A stretch of 13,019 nucleotides of DNA from Nitrospirales bacterium (GTDB lineage Bacteria > Nitrospirota > Nitrospiria > Nitrospirales > UBA8639): positions 1 to 13,019 of the forward strand of contig BQIY01000024.1 of the NCBI GenBank assembly GCA_021604265.1, read 5' to 3'. Positions 6,848 to 13,019 of the stretch are shown piece after piece. Each line of letters begins with the position of its first letter. The first letter of the stretch is position 1. A program made the translations under genes and the position numbers. A model generated the notes under the pieces. It saw nothing but the letters and a program-made list of their open reading frames with translations. It did not search any database and was not told where the DNA came from.

Positions 6848-6889
6848 AACGGAATGTCCTTACGCGGCACACTCCTCCGCGTGCGTCTC

Positions 6890-6930
6890 AGACCGTCTCT
6901 CTTCCTATCAAGAGAGGCGGTCTTTTTTCT
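6890..6930 (+). terminator. Rho-independent terminator after the porin gene
   Basis: Stem AGACCGTCTCTCTT (6890-6903), 6-base loop, then AAGAGAGGCGGTCT (6910-6923): 14 pairs with one G-T wobble, followed by a T-rich tail (6923-6928, then CT). It lies 42 bases after the porin stop. There is no T-run on the opposite strand, so it does not obviously serve the converging lipoprotein gene. Confidence 0.88.
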
Positions 6931-6943
6931 TGCCGGACACGAA

Positions 6944-7597
6944 TCACTCTTCTGGTAACTCTAAATATTTCACCGCCGCATGCCAGGGCTTCCCTTTGAG
7001 GGTATCAAGCCAAGTGTTTTCCTCAAGCGGCAGCATAAATTCTGCCGGTTCAAAAACCAAGCGGCCAGGCTCTGGAGCCATGGGCTCCAATGGACTTAAC
7101 CGCTGCGGCGATTCATATTGATCGTTATCCTGCCAAATGGCCGTTTTAACTCCGTGATTGCTCATAATAATATACAACCCATTCTCCCGGACAAAGACGC
7201 CGCCGGAAGTTGTGGCTTCCTGTTGATCAGAAATTTCTGCAGTTTCAAAAAATGTGACCACTTCTTCAGGGGTCGCCTGTTCAAGCCCCCTGACGAACAA
7301 TGGCGCAAAAAACTTGATTTCGCTATCGCTAAACGCCCGATGACGCGTACCTGATCGTGAAAATGGCGTATCCCCAACCTCTGTGAAAAGACCGGTTAAC
7401 ACGCGGGTCATTTGCTCAACAGAAACCGACGCGGGATGTGAATACCCGCCTTCAGTATCGTCGAGTGATTTCGTTTGCAGTCGGACCACGCGCTGAGGAC
7501 TATCATAGATCGTCACGGTAAAGAACTCAGAGGTCGCGCAACCTGCAATAGACACAGACAAAACCCACACGACCATAATCCAACACTGTCGACTCAT
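6944..7597 (-). CDS. Lipoprotein of unknown function
   Basis: 217 residues, not recognised as a named family. A short signal with hydrophobic stretch 6-18 ends in the lipobox IAGC (Cys20); the next residue is Ala, so outer-membrane retention is likely. The mature part is soluble with no further membrane segment. It holds a stretch VEQMTRVLTGLFTEVGDTPF (60-79), an acidic EATPEEVVTFFETAEI-like helix in the middle, and a Pro/Glu-rich SPLEPMAPEPGRLVFEPAEFM segment near the end. AAGGAG lies 5-10 bases before the ATG, a good ribosome site, so the start is firm. It converges on the phosphate porin and lies among phosphate genes, but nothing in the sequence shows what it binds or does. It is a real gene by signal peptide, ribosome site and coherent composition. 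Confidence 0.82.
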   Translation of the reverse strand: MSRQCWIMVVWVLSVSIAGCATSEFFTVTIYDSPQRVVRLQTKSLDDTEGGYSHPASVSVEQMTRVLTGLFTEVGDTPFSRSGTRHRAFSDSEIKFFAPLFVRGLEQATPEEVVTFFETAEISDQQEATTSGGVFVRENGLYIIMSNHGVKTAIWQDNDQYESPQRLSPLEPMAPEPGRLVFEPAEFMLPLEENTWLDTLKGKPWHAAVKYLELPEE

Positions 7598-7827
7598 AAC
7601 ACTCCTTTGTTTATTCGAAATGTAGCCAAAGACGTAGAGATGCTCTCATCTGTATTGAAAAATCTCTGTCCTCACCTCTCACACATTGAGATATGACCAC
7701 TATAGAAAACATTCACGCACCAGGGCAAAGAATCTGAGAAAGATCCAGCCATATTTTACAGAATCGACATATGCCTGTGCTTGAACGGTAACATTGCTGA
7801 TGTACTCTCAACGAGAGGAAACAAGAC

Positions 7828-8262
7828 ATGAAGGGAAGTGTACCACACAACGTTAATCAGGAAAGGATGACAACCATGGTTCACATTCATGAAGTGATGA
7901 AACGCGATTTAATCACCGTCGACGACCGAAAGTCCGTGTCAGTCGTGGCCAATTTGATGCGCATCCAGCGCGTAGGAAGCGTGTTTGTCGAACGGGACGG
8001 CGACATTATCGGCATTGTGACCGAATCGGACATTGTCAGAAAAGTAGTGTCGCTTCACCGCTTCGCCGAATATACACCAGTCAAACGCATCATGAGTTCT
8101 CCCGTGATCTGTATTGATGAAGACAGTCCAATTTTTGAGGCCGCTGACTTGATGGAACGTTCACACGTCAGACATTTGGGAGTCGCCAATGAGTATGACG
8201 GAATTATTGGCATCATTTCTGTTCGCGATTTATTACATCCTGTCGCGGTGGACGACGTTTAA
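7828..8262 (+). CDS. CBS-domain pair protein upstream of psiE
   Basis: 144 residues as called. Two CBS motifs make up nearly all of it: CBS1 about 21-76 (VMKRDLITVDDRKSVSVVA, then GIVTESDIVRKV) and CBS2 about 83-140 (IMSSPVICIDEDSPIFEAA, SHVRHLGV, GIISVRDLL). It is probably a nucleotide-binding sensor or regulatory subunit. It resembles the protein at 933-1322 in architecture and key motifs, so the two are likely paralogues. The start is uncertain: 7828 has AGAGG nine bases upstream, but ATG at 7876 has AAGG about ten bases upstream and would match the N-terminus of the paralogue. The stop lies 40 bases before the psiE start, so the two are probably one transcript and may work together. No DNA-binding or enzymatic domain is present. 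Confidence 0.87.
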   Translation: MKGSVPHNVNQERMTTMVHIHEVMKRDLITVDDRKSVSVVANLMRIQRVGSVFVERDGDIIGIVTESDIVRKVVSLHRFAEYTPVKRIMSSPVICIDEDSPIFEAADLMERSHVRHLGVANEYDGIIGIISVRDLLHPVAVDDV

Positions 8263-8302
8263 ACACGATCCAACCATTACACACAAGGAGAACAATTCTA
8301 TT

Positions 8303-8782
8303 ATGGCATTTCTTCATTCAGGCGTGGCGGCATTAGGGCGATCATTCGCCATTGACATGACTCAATTTTGGGTTCAAGGCATTAAGGTCATCTTGAGTTT
8401 GCTGATTCTGACCATCTTGACGGCCCTCGCCGGCGGGGCTCTCATGACCTTTATTGGGTTGGAATTACTCTTTACGCAACCTTTAGAAGTTGTCCTGCGT
8501 CAAGTCATTCTCAATACGCTCATGCTGTTGGCTATTGTCGAAGTCTTGAAGACCACACTGACATACTTTTCAGAAGGCCGAGTCAAGGTCACCTTTATCG
8601 TCGATACAATTCTTGTTGTCATGCTCACTGAAGTGATTTCGCAGTGGTTTAAAGAAGCTCACCCAGCCCAATGGGCAATTCTTGGAGGTATCATTGTGAC
8701 GTTAGCCCTGACCCGTGTGGTGGCCGTTCGATGGTCTCCAGCCAAAGCTGAGGATCGTCAAGACTGTCAGGTATCCGGATAG
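8303..8782 (+). CDS. psiE: PsiE-family (phosphate-starvation-inducible) membrane protein
   Basis: A 159-residue inner-membrane protein with about four hydrophobic helices: roughly 25-53, 65-84, 95-115 and 125-143. The middle segment VEVLKTTLTYFSEGRVKVTFIVDTILVV follows the pattern of E. coli PsiE (family PF06146): a polar helix end, an aromatic-Ser/Gln-Gly turn, then a long hydrophobic helix. The family's molecular role is unknown; E. coli psiE is induced by phosphate starvation. The start at 8303 is chosen because AAGGAG lies 12 bases upstream; a longer in-frame frame would run back into the CBS gene. Its place directly after a CBS-pair gene suggests a membrane partner for that sensor, which is inference. 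The family call rests on resemblance by eye. Confidence 0.75.
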   Translation: MAFLHSGVAALGRSFAIDMTQFWVQGIKVILSLLILTILTALAGGALMTFIGLELLFTQPLEVVLRQVILNTLMLLAIVEVLKTTLTYFSEGRVKVTFIVDTILVVMLTEVISQWFKEAHPAQWAILGGIIVTLALTRVVAVRWSPAKAEDRQDCQVSG

Positions 8783-8857
8783 CAAGCTCATCGTATCACA
8801 TCGCCAACCCTCCCGTTTACGTAACTATTCTTTTCCTTTTCTTATCACCGTTCTAAA

Positions 8858-8880
8858 ATTTGTCTGTCCCACAGACAAAT
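8858..8880. terminator. Perfect inverted repeat after psiE, possible terminator or operator
   Basis: ATTTGTCTGT, CCC, ACAGACAAAT: a 10-bp perfect stem with a 3-base loop, 76 bases after the psiE stop. The following bases are pyrimidine-rich (CCTTCCTTTTCCTC) rather than a clean T-run, so termination would be weak. It also sits 25 bases upstream of a TATGAT box, so an operator for sixA is an alternative. Confidence 0.45.
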
Positions 8881-8904
8881 CCTTCCTTTTCCTCTATTTT
8901 CCTC

Positions 8905-8943
8905 TATGATAAACACATCTATCTATTCCGATTGGGGAATCGG
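8905..8943 (+). promoter_or_regulatory. Candidate -10 box and leader hairpin of sixA
   Basis: TATGAT (8905-8910) matches the -10 consensus in five of six positions; no good -35 stands 16-18 bases upstream. Downstream, CCGATT GGGG AATCGG (8928-8943) forms a 6-bp hairpin in the presumed leader, about 37 bases before the gene. The promoter is only tentative. Confidence 0.3.
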
Positions 8944-8979
8944 TCATGGTACGGTTACCCTCATTCGAAAGATACGCTC

Positions 8980-9483
8980 ATGAACTGTATTCTCCTTCGA
9001 CATGGCATTGCTGTTCAGAGGGAAGACTGGAATGAATCCGACGGCACTCGACCCTTAACTCGCGAAGGCATCAGCAAAACGCAGAAGGCGGTTGAAGGAC
9101 TCTCTCTCATGAGGATTCAACCAACCCATCTGCTTTCGAGCCCATACGTGAGAGCACGTGAAACTGCTGAAATTGTTCAAGCAGTCTTCAAGCTGCCTGA
9201 CTCCATTCAACTGTGCGATGAACTTGTCGTTCATCACGCGCCAGCCATCATCTTTCCCATACTCACAACGTTTCATGAAGAGGAAACCGTCATATGCATT
9301 GGACACGAACCGCACCTTGGGCAGTTGGCTGCCCTTATGATCTCAGGAAGATATCTTCCAGGGCTTTCCCTCAAAAAAGCTGGAGCCTGTTCGATTCAGT
9401 TTGAAGAGAAACCACAAATCGGATGTGGACGGCTGGAATGGTGGTTACGACCGGCACAACTCAGACAGCTCAGCAACGCGTAA
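8980..9483 (+). CDS. sixA: SixA-type phosphohistidine phosphatase
   Basis: A 167-residue member of the histidine phosphatase (phosphoglycerate-mutase-like) superfamily. The catalytic RHG is at residues 7-9 (ILLRHGIAV), followed by the family's TRPLTREGISKTQKA. LLSSPYVRARETAEIV carries the conserved Arg, and the second catalytic His is in CIGHEPHLG. Length matches E. coli SixA (about 160). The C-terminal KAGACSIQFE is also typical. SixA removes phosphate from histidine of phosphotransfer proteins; the substrate here is unknown. The ATG at 8980 is used because it places RHG at the usual N-terminal position, although only a weak GAAAGA precedes it. It is convergent with the bactofilin gene (34 bases between stops, with no clear hairpin). 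Confidence 0.88.
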   Translation: MNCILLRHGIAVQREDWNESDGTRPLTREGISKTQKAVEGLSLMRIQPTHLLSSPYVRARETAEIVQAVFKLPDSIQLCDELVVHHAPAIIFPILTTFHEEETVICIGHEPHLGQLAALMISGRYLPGLSLKKAGACSIQFEEKPQIGCGRLEWWLRPAQLRQLSNA

Positions 9484-9517
9484 CCATCTCGAAGACCCCC
9501 TTCACAATGCGTCTGCT

Positions 9518-9895
9518 TTAACCTTTGCCCATTTTGATCATAGCGTTAACTTGAACACCTTGCTCAAATGAAAACTTGGGTGAAGAGATGGCCCCGTCTA
9601 CCGTCGCCGGCATTAAGAGTTCGACCTGTTCCCGAGCAATAACCTCTCCCCGAATTGGACCTTGCGAAATAAGAGTATTCGCCCGAATATCTGCAACAAT
9701 AACCGCATCTTTTCCAATTTGCAGCGCCAGATCTGCATGAATTTCCCCTTCAAAATACCCGTCAATGCGAGCCGTCCCCTTTACACGAATGACGCCATGA
9801 ACGTGTGACCCTTTACTGATGTACAGTTCGAGATTTTGCTCATCGTAGGATTCTATTTTCCCAAAGTCCAGATTGCGAGTCATCACATCACTCAT
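9518..9895 (-). CDS. Bactofilin (polymer-forming cytoskeletal protein)
   Basis: 125 residues. From about residue 30 to the end it shows the repeating short beta-strand pattern of the bactofilin beta-helix, with hallmark phrases VHGVIRVKGTARIDGYFEGEI, then VIVADIRANTLISQGPIRGEV and VELLMPATVDGAIS, each turn centred on Gly. Bactofilins polymerise without nucleotide into filaments used for cell shape, polarity or anchoring partners at the membrane. The start at 9895 is preferred to in-frame 9961 because AAGGAG lies about 8-13 bases before it. It has no membrane helix. It is the one gene here with no obvious phosphate link. It lies downstream of pit on the same strand but 208 bases away, with structured DNA between them, so it is probably its own unit. 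Confidence 0.88.
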   Translation of the reverse strand: MSDVMTRNLDFGKIESYDEQNLELYISKGSHVHGVIRVKGTARIDGYFEGEIHADLALQIGKDAVIVADIRANTLISQGPIRGEVIAREQVELLMPATVDGAISSPKFSFEQGVQVNAMIKMGKG

Positions 9896-10016
9896 ACAAA
9901 CACTCCTTTTTTGACGCCCAATGAAGCACGAAGAATGATGAATCGTGCGTAGAATTTCCATAGCCCGAAAAAACGGTTGGGTGAGATTACGTAAGAATAG
10001 AGTTGAGGAAGATACC

Positions 10017-10059
10017 GGGGCAATGCCCCATTAGAGGGGGCATACATTTCTCGAAATGT
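10017..10059. repeat. Cluster of overlapping inverted repeats between pit and the bactofilin gene
   Basis: Three hairpin options are packed into 43 bases: GGGGC AAT GCCCC (10017-10029); ATGCCCC ATTAGAG GGGGCAT (10023-10043), which shares the middle arm with the first; and ACATTTC TC GAAATGT (10044-10059). The first two are mutually exclusive folds. The region lies 45-87 bases past the pit stop and 122-164 bases before the bactofilin start. No T-run follows on the minus strand, so a plain intrinsic terminator is unlikely. Confidence 0.55.
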
Positions 10060-10103
10060 CGGATGGAGAATCTAAAAATCCAGAGGAAAGAAGGGACAGG
10101 AAA

Positions 10104-11087
10104 TTACGACAAGAGGAAATAAATCCCTACAGCTAAACCAGCGGATCCGGGAAGGGTAAATATCCAGGCATAGACTATTTTCGCGGTCACTCCCCAACGA
10201 ACAGCCGATAATCCATTAATGGCGCCAACGCCCATAATAGAAGAGGTAATTGTATGGGTTGTACTGACGGGAAGACCAATCTGCGCGGTGGTCATCAGCA
10301 CCATCGCCGCACCAGTTTCAGCGGCAAACCCATGTACCGGTTCAAGTTTGGCAATATTCATCCCTAATGTGCGAATAATTTTCCACCCGCCCATGACGGT
10401 CCCCAATCCCATAGCAAACGCACATGAGATAATCACCCACGTTGGTACTTCTGCCGTCTCCAACTGGCCAGAGGATAATAAGGCCAGGGTAATGATCCCC
10501 ATGGCTTTTTGCGCATCATTCGCTCCATGACTAAACGCCATAAAGCTGGCCGATAAGAGCTGTAGCCGCTTAAACAACTTCATCGCCACACCACGATTGG
10601 TATGAAAAAAGAGCCAACTCAACAGCACCATCAACAAAAAGGCCATGAGAAACCCAAACAGTGGTGAAACCACCATGGCTTTCAACACTTTGATAAATCC
10701 TTCGAGTTTTAATACGGTCACGCCGCCATGCACATAGGCCGCCCCCAGCAATCCTCCAATGAGCGCATGTGAAGAACTCGACGGAAGGCCTAAGAACAGC
10801 GTAAAGAGATTCCAGAGTATGGCCCCACCGAGAGCTGCTGCAACGACAACTTCATTAATGGCGCCTGGCTCGACAATGCCTTTGCCGACCATTTTGGCCA
10901 CCGCTGTCGACATAAAAGCCCCGGCAACATTCAACACTCCCGCCAAACACACCGCCGCTAAAGGGCTTAAGACCCGTGTTGACACGACGGTCGCAATGGC
11001 ATTCGCGCTATCATGCCATCCATTAGAAAAATCAAACAGAAGAGCTAACACCACCACGACAAGCAGCATGCCGCCTAAATCAGGCAT
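10104..11087 (-). CDS. pit: PiT-family inorganic phosphate transporter
   Basis: Low-affinity, ion-coupled phosphate permease of the inner membrane. 327 residues from the ATG at 11087; a GTG immediately before it (11090) is an alternative, and the ribosome site is weak (GGTGG). The two inverted PiT half-domains are visible: N-half FSNGWHDSANAIATVV (20-35) with GLPSSSSHALIGG (100-112), and C-half FSHGANDAQKAMGI (185-198) with GLPVSTTHTI (271-280). GANDxxK in the second half is the family signature, and about ten hydrophobic helices are present. It is shorter than E. coli PitA (about 500) but the usual size for the bacterial/archaeal type that is paired with a DUF47 protein. That partner lies 100 bases upstream on the same strand. 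The substrate could include metal-phosphate complexes. Confidence 0.95.
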   Translation of the reverse strand: MPDLGGMLLVVVVLALLFDFSNGWHDSANAIATVVSTRVLSPLAAVCLAGVLNVAGAFMSTAVAKMVGKGIVEPGAINEVVVAAALGGAILWNLFTLFLGLPSSSSHALIGGLLGAAYVHGGVTVLKLEGFIKVLKAMVVSPLFGFLMAFLLMVLLSWLFFHTNRGVAMKLFKRLQLLSASFMAFSHGANDAQKAMGIITLALLSSGQLETAEVPTWVIISCAFAMGLGTVMGGWKIIRTLGMNIAKLEPVHGFAAETGAAMVLMTTAQIGLPVSTTHTITSSIMGVGAINGLSAVRWGVTAKIVYAWIFTLPGSAGLAVGIYFLLS

Positions 11088-11187
11088 CACACGCCACCAG
11101 ACAGAGGATTACACCGTGCTGAGAAATGAATTGAGTGGCTGTACACTGAAACAGCAACAAGGTGAGATCAATGAAGGAGCACATTCG

Positions 11188-11805
11188 TCAAATAGACTTT
11201 AAGGCAATACGCTCGAGAATGTTGGATACATCTTCACAGGAATCGGTTCCTTTCTCAAATGTTTCGTAAATCTCTTTCCATTTGATCACTGAAATAGGGT
11301 CTTTATCCTCGTCGAATAACTTGGAAATCGCTTCTCGACTGACACGATCAGCCTCATTCTCTAAGCTATTGACTTGAATGGCACAGTCATTCATATCCAT
11401 ATTCCCATTGGCCAAGCGATCAATTCCATTTCCGACCGCAACCGTGGCTTGATACAGGATATTGGCTAACTTGATCGCTGCTCCTGTTGGTTGCGTGACC
11501 TTAAAAACAAGGAAGCGATCGGCCACCGCATCAACCTCATCGAGAATGTCGTCCAAGGCGCTGGCCAAATCATGTATGTCTTCACGATCAATGGGTGTAA
11601 TGAATGTTTTATTGAGTTTCCGAACGATATCATGAGTCAGACCATCTCCCAAATGCTCAATAGCCTTAATCTGTTTCACTTGCTCTGCCGCATGTTCAAA
11701 TTTCTCCATTAATTCTTTAAGCAGTCGACTCCCTTCGATCATGTTATGCGCGGCCTGCTGAAATAGCTCAAAAAAGGCTTCTTCACGTGGAATAAATTTA
11801 AACAT
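11188..11805 (-). CDS. DUF47 / PhoU-like Pit accessory protein
   Basis: A 205-residue all-helical cytoplasmic protein of the DUF47 (TIGR00153) family, distantly like PhoU. Visible markers are FFELFQQAAHNMIEGSRLL at the N-terminus, the conserved EHLGDGLTHDIVRKLNKTFITPIDREDIHDLASALDDILDEVD region about residues 49-92 (the T-P-[IF]-D-R-E-D-I motif and an acidic metal-binding row), and a second half with ENEADRVSREAI and DVSNILERIALK that repeats the E-x-x-x-D pattern. Such proteins are encoded next to PiT transporters and are thought to control them. Pit follows 100 bases downstream on the same strand. AAGGAG stands 11 bases before the ATG. It is not a classical PhoU; it may stand in for it locally. 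Confidence 0.94.
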   Translation of the reverse strand: MFKFIPREEAFFELFQQAAHNMIEGSRLLKELMEKFEHAAEQVKQIKAIEHLGDGLTHDIVRKLNKTFITPIDREDIHDLASALDDILDEVDAVADRFLVFKVTQPTGAAIKLANILYQATVAVGNGIDRLANGNMDMNDCAIQVNSLENEADRVSREAISKLFDEDKDPISVIKWKEIYETFEKGTDSCEDVSNILERIALKSI

Positions 11806-11903
11806 GGCCGACGTGGCTCCTTGTCATGAGAACCGAGACGTTTGAACAGTCATAGCAATTTTCAAGAATAAAGGGAGTGACTCACAAAAAGTGATAACAA
11901 CGA

Positions 11904-13019
11904 TCAATTCTCCGTATTCACGTAATTCGGCACGAATTGTACTGGACGATCGAAAACTTTTTCAAATAACGCCGCTCGCCTCTGAGCAGCCCAAACTTCC
12001 AACTCTGGATCGGCAGAACAATCAAGTTCCAGTTGAATAAAGGAGCCGATTGAGACATGAACACCTTGAACAACAGAGAACTGACTTCGGTCTAAACCAT
12101 CCGCGACACGCAGCAACGCACTTGATACTTGGACCACCTTTTTCTGTTTCCCTGATAACCCGCGAAAAGCTGTGTGCTTGCCTTTGGGAGGTGCCCTTCG
12201 ATGATAACGGGCAATGTTCGCCACAAGATCAACCTCATCGGCCGTTAACCCTGAAAGGTCGCCATGCTTAATCAGATAATAGGTATGTTTATGATGCTGT
12301 CGACGACGGATGAGATACCCGACATCATGCAGTAATGCCGCATATTCCAGCCATTCACGTTCTTGCTCACCGAGTCCGTGAAGTGATTTCAACTGATCAA
12401 ATAACTGCAGCGCCAACTTGGCGACATGAAAGGCATGAGGTTCAGCATAGTGGCAACGTCGTCCAAACACAATAACATTCCGACGTCGGGTATTCGGAAT
12501 TTCTTGCTCAGCTTTCAGTCCGTCTCGATGCCGATCAATGAAATCATAGATTAACCCTTCACGAAGAGCCTTATCACAGATCGTTAAAGTCTTATGCCCT
12601 GCCAATTCAAGTAAACATCGAAAAAACATGACACCTGGCAACAACGTATCGACTCGCTTTGGGTCAAGACCCGGAATTGCCAATCGCGCGTCAGTATCGC
12701 CCTGAATGAGTTCGGCTTCGACTTCACGAATTTCGTCAAGTTGGACCGTGGCTAAATTAATTTGCGGAACGGGTTTTCCTGTTCGTCGAAGATAGATGAT
12801 TTCAGTGAGATTGGCTGCAGTGCCCGACGTGGCGACGACCTGTGAAAATGTCAGATTTCGTGATGATTTCAGGCCTGCCTCAAGTCCGGCATGAATCACT
12901 TTCTCCAATTCCTTGATCATCCCTTTAGTCGGAGGATCGCGTTTCAAACAACGGTCCTTGAGTCGAATCGTCCCCAATTTTAAGCTTCGCCCCCAAAACA
13001 TCTGTTTGTGATTACAAGC
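11904..13019 (-). CDS. Ppx/GppA-family phosphatase with HD domain, 5' end beyond window
   Basis: The frame is open through the right edge (six codons before the Met at 13001), so the N-terminal third is missing; 371 residues are seen. It begins at SLKLGTIRLKDRCLKRDPP, matching the SLPLGAVRLTE...DPP point of the ASKHA-type Ppx/GppA domain. It continues through VVATSGTAANL, IPGLDPKRVDTLLPGV and ICDKALREGLIYDFI, which closes the domain. The C-terminal part is an HD-type domain: HVAKLALQLF, LLHDVG (His-Asp at 12324-12329), then YYLIKH and ANIARYHRRAPPK. It degrades polyphosphate to Pi and/or converts pppGpp to ppGpp; sequence alone does not decide between them. It is first in line with DUF47 and pit on the minus strand, with a 98-base gap to DUF47, possibly one transcript. 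Confidence 0.93.
   Translation of the reverse strand, partial: ACNHKQMFWGRSLKLGTIRLKDRCLKRDPPTKGMIKELEKVIHAGLEAGLKSSRNLTFSQVVATSGTAANLTEIIYLRRTGKPVPQINLATVQLDEIREVEAELIQGDTDARLAIPGLDPKRVDTLLPGVMFFRCLLELAGHKTLTICDKALREGLIYDFIDRHRDGLKAEQEIPNTRRRNVIVFGRRCHYAEPHAFHVAKLALQLFDQLKSLHGLGEQEREWLEYAALLHDVGYLIRRRQHHKHTYYLIKHGDLSGLTADEVDLVANIARYHRRAPPKGKHTAFRGLSGKQKKVVQVSSALLRVADGLDRSQFSVVQGVHVSIGSFIQLELDCSADPELEVWAAQRRAALFEKVFDRPVQFVPNYVNTEN

Noticed and set aside
7775..7803. Pho-box-like units CTGTGCT, CGGTAAC, CTGATGT at 11-base spacing upstream of the second CBS gene
   Set aside because: Matches to the PhoB consensus are poor (4-5 of 7), and the expected -10 position falls on the ribosome site of the gene, so an activating role from here is unlikely.
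10759..11202. 147-codon plus-strand frame opposite pit
   Set aside because: It is antisense to the conserved PiT N-terminal half, low-complexity Thr/Ala/Pro-rich, with no ribosome site.

Overview
The window (about 13 kb, GC close to one half) looks like chromosome from a Gram-negative bacterium: it encodes an outer-membrane porin with a C-terminal Phe and two lipoproteins with lipoboxes. The gene set (bacteroidetes/chlamydia-like PPase, bactofilin, small stand-alone CBS-pair proteins, PiT with a DUF47 partner, Ppx/GppA-HD) would suit a Nitrospirota-type organism. That taxonomic guess is inference only. No mobile element, CRISPR array, tRNA or rRNA was seen.

Layout. At the left edge, on the minus strand, lies an inorganic pyrophosphatase whose 3' end is cut off. 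A roughly 400-base stretch without a convincing gene follows, then a minus-strand CBS-pair protein (933-1322). Divergent from it is a tightly packed plus-strand operon: an ArsR-family repressor, then pstS, pstC, pstA and pstB (1592-5263), joined by a 2-base gap and by overlaps. Next is an OprP/OprO-like porin (5453-6847) with its own Pho-box-like promoter and a strong terminator. A minus-strand lipoprotein of unknown function (6944-7597) converges on it. A second CBS-pair protein and a PsiE-family membrane protein (7828-8782) form a small plus-strand unit, followed by a SixA-type histidine phosphatase (8980-9483). On the minus strand come a bactofilin (9518-9895), then, in transcription order, ppx/gppA (cut at the right edge), a DUF47 PhoU-like protein and a PiT phosphate transporter.

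Theme. Nearly everything concerns phosphate: crossing the outer membrane (porin), high-affinity uptake (PstSCAB), low-affinity uptake (PiT with DUF47), release of Pi from PPi (PPase) and from polyphosphate or pppGpp (Ppx/GppA), plus a phosphate-starvation-type membrane protein (PsiE). phoU and phoBR are not in the window. The gene heading the pst operon is an ArsR-type repressor with a C-terminal Cys-Cys pair, and an ArsR/SmtB-style inverted repeat lies just downstream of its likely promoter. This suggests that metalloid (arsenate/arsenite) or metal sensing is wired into phosphate uptake. The porin promoter instead carries 11-bp-spaced repeats like a PhoB site, so two different regulatory inputs may act on neighbouring parts of the same uptake route.
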